From Deltaproteobacteria bacterium (GTDB taxonomy: Bacteria; Myxococcota; Kuafuiibacteriia; Kuafuiibacteriales; Kuafuiibacteriaceae): a DNA stretch of 64,000 nucleotides. The position numbers and the translations under genes are program-made. Each line of letters opens with the position of its first letter. Positions within the stretch are counted from its first letter, which is position 1. Where the stretch lies: positions 1,892,001 through 1,956,000 of the forward strand of contig JACKEN010000001.1 in NCBI GenBank assembly GCA_020632995.1, given 5' to 3'. The notes under the pieces are model-generated. The model saw only the letters and a list, made by a program, of their open reading frames with translations, searched no databases and had not been told where the DNA came from. Positions 27,307 through 35,428 of the stretch are shown piece by piece.

Positions 27307-28692
27307 CTACTCCTTCGGTCCGAGGAGGAGGAAGGGCACCTCCTCCTTGAAGCCCTTACCGTCGTCGACCACCACCGTCACCTGCTTCTGGCCGTCCTTG
27401 AAGGCGCCCCTCGGCAGGGTGATGAACACCGGGGTGGTGGCGTCGTGGCCCGCGGGCACCGGCAGCGGGTTCTGCGGGGCGAGCAGCTGGCTGGCCTCGA
27501 TCGCCGGCACGCTGATGTGGAAGTCCCGATCGGCGTCGGCCCGGTTCACGACCTTGACCCGGAGCTGGTTCCGCACGTTGTCGCCGTCCTCCACGAAGGG
27601 GGCGGAGAGCTGGCGCAGCACCGTCACGTCGACGTCGGCCTTGGTCCGGATCATGTAGAACATCGTGCTGAGGAGCACGGTGATGATCGCGGGGTAGATC
27701 ACGGTGCGGACGCGCAGCTTCCTGGGCTTGCTCTGGGTCTCGAGCGACTCCTGCGACGAGTAGCGGATGAGCCCCGTGGGCTTTCCGATCTTCGTCATGA
27801 TGGTGTCGCAGGCGTCCACGCACTGGGCGCACGCGATGCACTCGAGCTGGAGGCCGTCGCGGATGTCGATGCCGGTGGGGCACGTCACCACGCAGGCGTG
27901 GCAGTCGATGCAGTCACCGCTGCCGTCCCCCTCGGTGCGCCGGGCCGCCTTCTTGCGCGCCTCGCCCCGCAGGGTGTCGTAGCCGATGATCAGCGAGTGC
28001 CGGTCGAGCAGGCCAGATTGCAGGCGAGCGTAGGGGCAGATGACGGTGCACATCTGCTCGCGGAAGTAGGCGAAGTCGAAGAACACCAGGCCGGTGGTCA
28101 CCGCCACCACCCCGAAGCCGCCGGGGTGCACCCAGGGCGCCTCGGTGACCCAGGTGAGCAGGGTGCTGTAGCCGACGAAGTAGGCCAGGAACACGTTCGC
28201 GAGGAGGAACGCGATGAAGAGGAACACCACGTTCTTCGCCAGGCGCCGCCCGTTCAGGCCGCCCTTCGCGTCGATCGCCCGCTGCTGGGTCGGCCCACCC
28301 TCGAACAACCGCTCGATCGGCCGGAACAGGAACTCCATGTAGACGGTCTGGGGGCAGCCCCAGCCGCACCACACCCGGCCGAACAGGGCGGTCAGCCAGA
28401 AGATGGTCAGGAAGATGCTCATCATCAGGAGCATCAGGAGGAACGAGTCGGTGGGCAGGAAGGTGCCGCCGAACAGGTGGAAGCGGCGCTGGGCCACGTC
28501 CAGGAAGATCATCGGGTGCCCGTTGATGGGGATCAGGGGCGCGCTGACGAAGAACGCGATGAGGAACCACCCAAGGTACCTCCGCGCCTTCATGAAGCGG
28601 CCCGGGGACAGGCGAGGACGCATCCACCTGCGGGAGCCGTCCTCATTCAACGTGGACAGGACCCGGCCTGCCTCCGGTGCGTTCAAGCTCAT
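27307..28692 (-). CDS. ccoG: cbb3 oxidase accessory protein CcoG (FixG/RdxA)
   Basis: The 461-residue membrane ferredoxin has several transmembrane helices (GWFLIAFFVSAPLIPINGHP), the motif FGRVWCGWGCPQTVYMEFLF, and two 4Fe-4S clusters of ferredoxin type (CIDCHACVVTCPTGIDIRDG and CIACAQCVDACDTIM). A C-terminal immunoglobulin-like domain follows. CcoG is reported as a cupric reductase for cbb3 biogenesis. It is separated from ccoP by 122 bp holding a hairpin, while the next gene fixH follows at once. Confidence 0.95.
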   Translation of the reverse strand: MSLNAPEAGRVLSTLNEDGSRRWMRPRLSPGRFMKARRYLGWFLIAFFVSAPLIPINGHPMIFLDVAQRRFHLFGGTFLPTDSFLLMLLMMSIFLTIFWLTALFGRVWCGWGCPQTVYMEFLFRPIERLFEGGPTQQRAIDAKGGLNGRRLAKNVVFLFIAFLLANVFLAYFVGYSTLLTWVTEAPWVHPGGFGVVAVTTGLVFFDFAYFREQMCTVICPYARLQSGLLDRHSLIIGYDTLRGEARKKAARRTEGDGSGDCIDCHACVVTCPTGIDIRDGLQLECIACAQCVDACDTIMTKIGKPTGLIRYSSQESLETQSKPRKLRVRTVIYPAIITVLLSTMFYMIRTKADVDVTVLRQLSAPFVEDGDNVRNQLRVKVVNRADADRDFHISVPAIEASQLLAPQNPLPVPAGHDATTPVFITLPRGAFKDGQKQVTVVVDDGKGFKEEVPFLLLGPKE

Positions 28693-28761
28693 CTCTCGTC
28701 CTCCTCTGAGCCCCCTCTATTTCCGCCGAATCGGGAGCGCAGCTGGACAGTCACGAGGCCA

Positions 28762-28794
28762 TGGTCGGGTTCGGTCTGGGACCACCCCCGACCA
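28762..28794 (-). terminator. Hairpin between ccoP and ccoG
   Basis: TGGTCGGG (28762-28769) and CCCGACCA (28787-28794) form perfect 8-bp arms, with an inner GGTC/GACC stem. There is no T-run, so this may be an attenuator or mRNA-processing structure separating the structural genes (ccoNOQP) from assembly genes (ccoG onward), and not a full terminator. Confidence 0.45.
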
Positions 28795-28814
28795 GGGCCC
28801 CTCGGGTCGCGGAC

Positions 28815-29390
28815 CTAGTTGGTCGCGACCTCGTGTTTCTCGCCCTGGGGCTCCTTGCCCGGCTCGTTCTTGCCGCGCAGGGTCCCCACATAGGCCACCA
28901 CCTTGTTCAGCTCGTCGGGCGGCATGGTCTTGCCCCAGGCCACCATGCCCTTCTCGACGACGCCGTTGATGACCACGTCCCGGATCGCCATGAGGCTTCC
29001 ATCTCCATGGAGCCAATACGCGTCGGTAAGGTTCGGGCCGATCAGGCCTTCGCCCTTTTGGCCGTGGCAAGCGACGCAGACCGTCTTGAACTTGGCCTCA
29101 CCCGCCGCCACCGCGGCCGGGTCCGCCATCAGCCCCGCCAGCTTCTCTTCGGAGACGTTCTTCGCCGCGGCCAGGGCCTCCTCCGCCCGGACCTTCTCGA
29201 TCGCCTCCATCTCTACCGCGTAGGCGTCCTTCACGGAGACGCCGTTCCCCATGTGATAGTGGACGAAGTAGAACACCGAGAAGACGAAGCTCCCCAGGAA
29301 GATCCAGTTCCACCACGCGGGGATCGGGTTGTCGTACTCACGAATACCGTCGTACTCGTGGTTGAGCATCGGGTCTTCACGCTTAGGCAT
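28815..29390 (-). CDS. ccoP: cbb3 oxidase subunit III, CcoP-like, single haem c
   Basis: The 191-residue subunit starts with the CcoP N-terminal signature EYDNPIPAWWNWIFLGSFVF (FixP_N) containing the membrane helix, then one cytochrome c domain with CVACHGQKGEGLIGPNLTDA and the distal Met region GMVAWGKTMP. Canonical CcoP has about 300 residues and two CxxCH motifs; here only one is present and the stop is genuine in this frame. It carries electrons to the catalytic subunit. It overlaps ccoQ by 8 bp. Confidence 0.92.
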   Translation of the reverse strand: MPKREDPMLNHEYDGIREYDNPIPAWWNWIFLGSFVFSVFYFVHYHMGNGVSVKDAYAVEMEAIEKVRAEEALAAAKNVSEEKLAGLMADPAAVAAGEAKFKTVCVACHGQKGEGLIGPNLTDAYWLHGDGSLMAIRDVVINGVVEKGMVAWGKTMPPDELNKVVAYVGTLRGKNEPGKEPQGEKHEVATN

Positions 29391-29571
29391 TGCCGTTCAC
29401 CTTTCGAATCGGGTCATCGCTGGCCAGGGGCAGACGGCTGGCCTCCTCTTGGTTGGCCTTCTCGCTCTTGGCGAAGGTCTTGATCAGCACCCCGATGAAG
29501 ATCACCAGGAACATGACCAGCGCGACCTGCGGCCAGAAGGCGAGGTTCATGTTGCTCATGAGCTCTGACAT
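29383..29571 (-). CDS. ccoQ: cbb3 oxidase small subunit, CcoQ-like
   Basis: The 62-residue protein has one transmembrane helix (VALVMFLVIFIGVLIKTFA) followed by a polar tail, and lies between ccoNO and ccoP as expected for CcoQ, which stabilises subunit assembly. Sequence similarity alone would be weak; position is the stronger evidence. Its start lies 6 bp after the ccoNO stop. Confidence 0.8.
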   Translation of the reverse strand: MSELMSNMNLAFWPQVALVMFLVIFIGVLIKTFAKSEKANQEEASRLPLASDDPIRKVNGNA

Positions 29572-29577
29572 GAACTG

Positions 29578-31806
29578 CTACTCCTGGACCGCCGCCACCG
29601 GGGCCTTGCCGTCCTTGGCGTCGGGCAGCTTCTTGATGTCCGTCCCGAGCCGCTGGAGGTAGGCCACCAGGGCGATGATCTTCTTGTCCTGCAACCCGGC
29701 CGGGCCGCCCGCCTTCTCGATGGCGGACGCCATCTGCTGGGCCTGATCCCGGGCCATGGTCTCGGCGTTGTTGACGGCGTCGCCGTAGGGCACGCCCAGC
29801 ATCACCATCGCGTCCACGCGGGGCTGGATCGAGGCGAAGTCGAGCTCGTCGGTCAGCATCCACTTGTAGGGCGGCATGATGGAGCGCGGGGTGGTGGACT
29901 TGGGGTCCTCCATGTGGCGCACGTGCCAGAGGTCCGGGTACTTGCCGCCCACCCGGTGGAGGTCCGGCCCGATGCGGCGGGAGCCCCACTGGAACGGGTG
30001 GTCGTACACGAACTCGCCCGGCTTGCTGTACTCACCGTAGCGCTCCGTCTCCATCCGGATGGGACGCACCATCTGCGAGTGACAGTTGTAGCAGCCCTCG
30101 CCCACGTAGATGTCGCGGCCGATCAGCTCGAGGGGGGTGTACGGCTTCACCGAGGCGATCGTCGGCACGTTCGACTTGATGAGGAACGTGGGGATGATCT
30201 CGAACAGCGAGGCGGTGGAGACCGAGATGGCCACCCAGATGGTGAACTTCAGGGGCCGCCGCTCCCAGACCCGGTGCCACTCGGCGCGCAGGAAGTAGGT
30301 GATCCGGTAGTAGACCGACAGCACGGTGTGCTCGGCGTCGGCCGGGAACATCGGCTGCGGGCCGGGGCCATCGTAGGCGGCGGGCAGCGGCGCGGCCTCC
30401 TGGGCGGGGACCTCGTACTTCTTGGGGCGGCGCGCCCAGGTCATGCCGAGGTTGAAGGCCCCGAGGATCATGCCGGTGAGGAACAGGGTGCCACCGAAGG
30501 CGCGGACCCAGTACAGGGGGACGAGGCGGACCACGGTCTCGACGAAGTCCGGGTACATCAGGCGGCCGGTCTCATCGAAGGCGCGCCACATGAGGCCCTG
30601 GGTCACGCCCGCGGTGTACATCGACACGATGTAGAAGAGGATGCCGACGGTGCCGATCCAGAAGTGGGTCTCGGCCAGCTTCTTCGAGTACAGCTCGGTC
30701 TGGAAGATCCGGGGGGCGAGCCAGTACAGCATGCCGAAGGTCATGAAGCCGTTCCACCCGAGGGCGCCGGCGTGCACGTGGGCGATGGTCCAGTCGGTGT
30801 AGTGCGAGAGGCTGTTCACCGACTTCACCGAGAGCATCGGGCCCTCGAAGGTCGACATGCCGTAGAAGGTCACGCCCACCACCAGGAACTTGAGCACCGG
30901 CTCCTTGGCCACCTTGTTCCAGGCGCCGCGGAGGGTGAGCAGGCCGTTGATCATGCCGCCCCAGGACGGCATCCACAGCATGACGCTGAAGATCATGCCC
31001 AGGGTCGAGGCCCACTCGGGCAGCGCGGTGTAGTGCAGGTGGTGCGGGCCGGCCCAGATGTAGATGAAGACCAGCGACCAGAAGTGGAGGATGGACAGCC
31101 GGTACGAGAACACCGGCCGCTCCGCCGCCTTGGGCAGGAAGTAGTACATCAGGCCGAGGAACGGGGTGGTGAGGAAGAACGCCACCGCGTTGTGGCCGTA
31201 CCACCACTGCATGAAGGCGTCCTGCACGCCCGCGTAGAGCGAGTAGCTCTTCATCGCGAACACCGGCAGGGCCAGGTTGTTGAAGATGTAGAGGATGGCG
31301 ATGGCGATGATCGTGGCGATGTAGAACCAGATCGCCACGTACAGGTGCCGCTCACGCCGCTTGGCGATCGTGCCGAAGAAGTTGATGGCGAAGATCACCC
31401 ACACCACCACCACGGCGAGGTCGATGGGCCACTCGAGCTCCGCGTACTCCTTGGACTGGGTGATCCCCAGCGGGAGGGTCACCGCGGCGGCGACGATGAT
31501 GGCCTGCCAGCCCCAGAAGTGCGCCCGCGAGAGGGCGTCGTTGAACATGCGGGTCTTCAGCAAGCGCTGGCTGGAGTAGTAGACCGCGGTGAAGATCGCG
31601 TTGCCTGCGAACGCAAAGATCGCTGCGTTGGTGTGGAGCGGCCGGAGCCGTCCGAAGGTCAGCCATGGCCCGAAGTTGAACTCCGGGCTGGCCAACTGTA
31701 GGGCCACGATCACGCCCACCAGCATCGCGACAACACCCCAGAGGATGGTCACGCCGGCGAACTTTCGTACGATGTCGTCGTCGTAATAGAAGGTCTCGGT
31801 CTGCAT
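29578..31806 (-). CDS. ccoNO: cbb3-type cytochrome c oxidase, fused subunits I and II (CcoN-CcoO)
   Basis: The 742-residue protein joins the catalytic subunit (about residues 1-475) to the mono-haem subunit II. The CcoN part has RLRPLHTNAAIFAFAGNA, the binuclear-centre motif WWYGHNAVAFFLT, GPHHLHYTALPEW and DWTIAHVHAGALGWNGFM with the haem and copper His ligands. The CcoO part begins after a Pro/Ala-rich linker with a membrane helix and has CYNCHSQMVRPIR and GPDLHRVGGKYPD. It reduces oxygen to water with high affinity and pumps protons. Fusion of N and O occurs in several Myxococcota and Bacteroidetes. The gene heads the operon, with inverted repeats in its leader. Confidence 0.96.
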   Translation of the reverse strand: MQTETFYYDDDIVRKFAGVTILWGVVAMLVGVIVALQLASPEFNFGPWLTFGRLRPLHTNAAIFAFAGNAIFTAVYYSSQRLLKTRMFNDALSRAHFWGWQAIIVAAAVTLPLGITQSKEYAELEWPIDLAVVVVWVIFAINFFGTIAKRRERHLYVAIWFYIATIIAIAILYIFNNLALPVFAMKSYSLYAGVQDAFMQWWYGHNAVAFFLTTPFLGLMYYFLPKAAERPVFSYRLSILHFWSLVFIYIWAGPHHLHYTALPEWASTLGMIFSVMLWMPSWGGMINGLLTLRGAWNKVAKEPVLKFLVVGVTFYGMSTFEGPMLSVKSVNSLSHYTDWTIAHVHAGALGWNGFMTFGMLYWLAPRIFQTELYSKKLAETHFWIGTVGILFYIVSMYTAGVTQGLMWRAFDETGRLMYPDFVETVVRLVPLYWVRAFGGTLFLTGMILGAFNLGMTWARRPKKYEVPAQEAAPLPAAYDGPGPQPMFPADAEHTVLSVYYRITYFLRAEWHRVWERRPLKFTIWVAISVSTASLFEIIPTFLIKSNVPTIASVKPYTPLELIGRDIYVGEGCYNCHSQMVRPIRMETERYGEYSKPGEFVYDHPFQWGSRRIGPDLHRVGGKYPDLWHVRHMEDPKSTTPRSIMPPYKWMLTDELDFASIQPRVDAMVMLGVPYGDAVNNAETMARDQAQQMASAIEKAGGPAGLQDKKIIALVAYLQRLGTDIKKLPDAKDGKAPVAAVQE

Positions 31807-31908
31807 GGGCTTTGCTTCCGAAGGGCCCCACTCGGCCCCGGTTCAGAGGTCGGGGACGCCGCCTGCACCGCGCATGCCAGCGCCGATCAGCTCCCACCAC
31901 GGCCACAA

Positions 31909-31991
31909 ACATTGGCGAATGTGGGTCCCATGGGGCTTCCCGGTTACGCCGGAGTAACTCCAGCCCCCAGGTATTGGGTTCCGTTAGGAAC
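31909..31991. promoter_or_regulatory. Three short inverted repeats upstream of ccoNO
   Basis: The 284-bp gap between ccoNO and the next gene contains ACATT-GGCG-AATGT at 31909-31922, GTTAC-N6-GTAAC near 31943-31958, and GTTCC-GTTA-GGAAC at 31978-31991. The first and last have the 5-4-5 geometry of CRP/FNR-family sites but not the FNR consensus. Oxygen-responsive control of a cbb3 operon is expected, so these are candidates. I see no other gene in this gap. Confidence 0.4.
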
Positions 31992-32090
31992 ATGAGGAGG
32001 CCTAATGCAGCCTCGGGCTGACGGGTTATCCCAAGGATTGGAGGAGGGCTTGCACCGCCAAGACCGGCCGGTCTGCGAGCGAGGGGAGTC

Positions 32091-32810
32091 TCAGATGCCG
32101 TCGGTGAGGCGGCGGCGCTGCCAGCGGTCGACGAGGAAGACCGCCCCCTGCACCGCCGGCACGAGCAAGTGATCTTGCACCGCGTTGAAGGCGGCGGCGC
32201 TGCCCTTCGGCAGGGCCCGGAACACCACGTCCAGGTGATCCTCGTCGGTCTGCACCCCATGCAGGGTGATGATGGACGAGGTGAGCCCGAGGATGTGGCG
32301 CACGAGCGGGTTCTTCGCCAGGCTCGGCGCCTTCATCAGGTCGAGCACCAGGCGGTGGCCCTCGGCCTCCACCACCATCGGCGGGATCCCGGGCAGCTCG
32401 TTCACCAGGTCGCCGGGGCGTGACACGTCGAGCGCCCCCGAGTTGATCAGCGCGCTCACGATGGTGCGCCGCTCGCTGAGCACCTTGAGGCTCACGTCCT
32501 CCAGCCGCAGCTCCATCCGGAGCTCGTGCGCCGACACCGCGATGCGCGTGATGTAGAGCGTCGCGTTCGCGCGGATCTTGGTGTCCATCTTCTCGAGGGT
32601 GGCGGCGACCCGGAGCCCGGGCGGCGCGGCCTCCACCACCGGATCCATGCCGTTGGCGTCGCCGAGGACGTGGGTGATGAGCCAGCGGAACGCGGCCAGG
32701 GGCACCCCGAAGCGGAGCCCGAAGCCCCCGCGGATGAAGCGGGTCAGCTCATCAGGGTGGGAGCGCAGGTACTGGGTCGCGGCCTGGACGGCCAACCGTC
32801 GGTCGAGCAT
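32091..32810 (-). CDS. Conserved hypothetical protein
   Basis: The 239-residue product starts MLDRRLAVQAATQYLRSHPD and continues FIRGGFGLRFGVPLAAFRWL. It has a beta-rich middle (RVAATLEKMDTKIRANATLY) and a C-terminus with VRHILGLTSSIITLHGVQTD. There is no signal peptide and no clear membrane segment. I do not recognise the family; the lipid-binding-like alternation of hydrophobic strands is suggestive only. It is 22 bp downstream of the integral membrane protein gene and may share its transcript. Confidence 0.75.
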   Translation of the reverse strand: MLDRRLAVQAATQYLRSHPDELTRFIRGGFGLRFGVPLAAFRWLITHVLGDANGMDPVVEAAPPGLRVAATLEKMDTKIRANATLYITRIAVSAHELRMELRLEDVSLKVLSERRTIVSALINSGALDVSRPGDLVNELPGIPPMVVEAEGHRLVLDLMKAPSLAKNPLVRHILGLTSSIITLHGVQTDEDHLDVVFRALPKGSAAAFNAVQDHLLVPAVQGAVFLVDRWQRRRLTDGI

Positions 32811-32831
32811 CGAGCGCGCAGGATACTTGCT

Positions 32832-33677
32832 TCAGGGCACCGCGTCGCCCCCACCGCCGCGATCTTGCGCAAACGACGGGTGGCGCGGCGCGTCAATCCT
32901 GCCGCGCCGGAGCCTGGGTCCCCACGTGGGGTAGTGCAAGCCGGCCTGCAGGCTCATGAGGAGGATCAGCTCCCCGCCCCCGTTGAGGGCCCGCACCGCC
33001 GCGTGGGGCGCCCCCCCGAGCGGGCCGTAGTACACCAGCCGCATGGCGGCGGTGGCGAAACCCCAGAAGCAGGCCCAGCCCAGGGCCAGCCGATGGGGCC
33101 CGCGCCAGACCGAGAGGGCGACCACCACGTCCACCACCCCGATGACATACAGGATGGGATGGGTGGCCGCCTCGGTGAGCGGGAAGCCCGCGGCCCGCCG
33201 CGCGGTGACGAGCAGGTAGTCGACGAACTGCGGGTGCTGCAGGAGGGCCTCGAGGCCGTGCCCCAGGAACACCGCGGCGGCCCCGAGCCGGAGCAGGGCC
33301 ACCGACCGAGCCGCGTTGGGGGCGCCCGGCCGGTGGGTGGTCAACAGGGCGAGGGCCACCAGACCCAGCACCCGGTTCCCCTGCCCCAGAGGGGCCAGGG
33401 CAGCGAAGTCGCCCCCAGCGATGACCCTGGCGAGGGGGACGAGGGTCAGCCAAAGCGCGGCCGGGACCACCGCGCGGGCCAGCCACCGCCCCCGGGGCAT
33501 GAGCAGCACGAGGGCGGCCGTCGCATACAGGACGTATCCTGCCGCCTGGTCCAGCCCCGCCGCCCCGGCCCAGCCAGCGTCGCCGAGGAGCCCGGAGATC
33601 GGCGAGCCGCCGGTGTGCGCGAGGGCCCCCGCCCCCACCAGCATCACCGCGAGGAGCCCCCGCAGCACGCGCTCCAT
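32832..33677 (-). CDS. Integral membrane protein of unknown function
   Basis: The product of about 281 residues has seven or eight hydrophobic segments, for example LLAVMLVGAGALAH, GYVLYATAALVLLMP, VVPAALWLTLVPLARVIA and ILYVIGVVDVVVALSVW. It resembles small DoxX-like or uncharacterised membrane proteins, but no signature is decisive. The ATG at 33675-33677 was preferred over a GTG four codons upstream at 33689. It precedes the conserved hypothetical gene by 21 bp. Confidence 0.72.
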   Translation of the reverse strand: MERVLRGLLAVMLVGAGALAHTGGSPISGLLGDAGWAGAAGLDQAAGYVLYATAALVLLMPRGRWLARAVVPAALWLTLVPLARVIAGGDFAALAPLGQGNRVLGLVALALLTTHRPGAPNAARSVALLRLGAAAVFLGHGLEALLQHPQFVDYLLVTARRAAGFPLTEAATHPILYVIGVVDVVVALSVWRGPHRLALGWACFWGFATAAMRLVYYGPLGGAPHAAVRALNGGGELILLMSLQAGLHYPTWGPRLRRGRIDAPRHPSFAQDRGGGGDAVP

Positions 33678-33821
33678 CCAGGTGGTCACGCTCCGACCCT
33701 AGCAAGTGCGGTCCACGATCACATCGGCCGAAGTTCTACCTTGCGACGGCCCCGGCCGCTGGCGCGGCCCCTCGAAATCTCGGGGGCGCGCCGGGGTCGG
33801 GTTTGGTGTATCAACCGCCCG

Positions 33822-35418
33822 ATGCACGCACTGGCTTGCCCTGTACTCGTGGCCCTGTTGGCCGCGCCGGCACAGGCCCAGTCACCCGGGCTGGAGACCA
33901 CCACCTCCACACCGAGCGCGGCAGCCGTCACCCCCGCGCCGGCCGAGGCCACGCCGCCGCCGGAGGCCGCGTTCCCCGCGCCGCAAGATGACCTGCGGAG
34001 CACGCTGCGGGGGCTGGATCAGACCGGCACCCCGGCCGCACCGGTGCGAGGCGCCGCGCTCCCGCCCTCCAGCGCGGAGGCGGGCGGGGAGCGGCCCACC
34101 CCGAACTACGACGGGCGTGAGACGGCCCGGGCGAGCGCGGGCGAGGTCCTGATCTGGGTGCCCCGGGTGGTCTTCTTCCCGGTGCACCTGGTGCTCAACT
34201 ACGTGGTGCGCGTGCCGTTGGTCTGGCTCATCACGAAGATGGAGGAGCACTTCGTCTTCAAGCGGGTGAAGCGGCTCCTGGAGTTCCGCGACGGCAAGAG
34301 CATCATCTACCCCGTCTTCTTCGGCGACTTCGGCCTGCGCCCCTCGGTCAGCGTCATCAACAACAACGAGGACCTCTTCTTCCGCGGGAACAAGCTCTCG
34401 CTCTCGGCCAGCTTCGGCGGCGACGACTTCGTCCGCGCCGCCCTGAAGAACGAGACCACGGTGCTGAGCGACGACTCGGGCACCCTCACCCTCTTCGGCG
34501 AGTTCCTGATGCGGCCCGACCAGCCCTTCTACGGCCAGGGGCCCTTCAGCCGCACCGACGAGCGCTACAACTACAAGGATCCGCCGGGCCGAGGTCGGCT
34601 GGGCGGTGCGCGCGGTGCTGAAGGACCTGTCGTGGATCCGCTTCGGGCAGACGCTGCGCGACGTGAACATCAGCGAGGACGCGATCGGTGACACCATCGG
34701 CCAGCTCGACCGCGCGCCCGCGGACTGCGCGGACGACCGGTACACGTCCCGCCCGCACCCCGGCGCGCCCCTCGCGCCGTGCGGCTACGAGGGCAACGAC
34801 ACCGGCTACCAGCTCCTCGACAGCCGGGTGACCTTCAAGATCGACACCCGGGATCCCGACACCGAGTACCGCGGAGGCTCCGGGGTGCTGCTCGAGGGCT
34901 TCGGCAGCTTCGAGTTCGATCCGTCCGACCTGAGCCGCAGCTTCGTGCGCTTCGGCGGCGAGGCGGCGGGCTTCTGGGACTTCACCGGGGTCGGCCACAC
35001 CCTGGCGCTCCGGATCTACTCGGAGTTCACCGAGCGCACCGGGAGCGTCGACGACCCCGTGCCCTTCACCGAGCTGGCGGCCCTCGGCGGCCTCGAGAAC
35101 ATGCGCGGGTTCCTGCCCCGCCGCTTCGTCGGCGACAGCGCGTTCATGACCACCCTCTCCTATCGCTACCCGGTGTGGTCGCTGCTCGACGCGGAGGTCT
35201 TCGCGGGGATGGGCAACGTCTTCGACGGCCACTACGAGGGCTGGTCCCTCGAGCGGCAGCACCTGAACTTCGGCCTGTCCCTGCGCACCAACTTCACTCG
35301 AGACAACGCGATCCAGCTGCTCATCGCGGTAGGCACGACGCGCCTCGAGGAGATCGAGACCGACTCCTTCAAGGTGGACTCGGTGCGCTTCGCCTTCGGC
35401 GTGGCGCAGGGCTTCTGA
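33822..35418 (+). CDS. Outer-membrane beta-barrel protein, Omp85/BamA-like (one frameshift)
   Basis: The product is about 531 residues. It has a signal peptide (LACPVLVALLAAPAQAQ), a Pro/Ala-rich segment, an amphipathic helical stretch (FFPVHLVLNYVVRVPLVWLI), then barrel strands such as FFGDFGLRPSVSVINNNEDL and FRGNKLSLSASFGG. The C-terminal part has TGYQLLDSRVTFKIDTRD, ELAALGGLENMRGFLPRRFV and a final aromatic residue in VRFAFGVAQGF, matching Omp85-type surface-antigen domains. The frame shifts near 34585 (GGCCGAGG preceded by an extra G). It is followed at 10 bp by the kinase-like lipoprotein gene. Role: outer-membrane transport or insertion, cargo unknown. Confidence 0.82.
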
Positions 35419-35428
35419 GGAGCGACAG

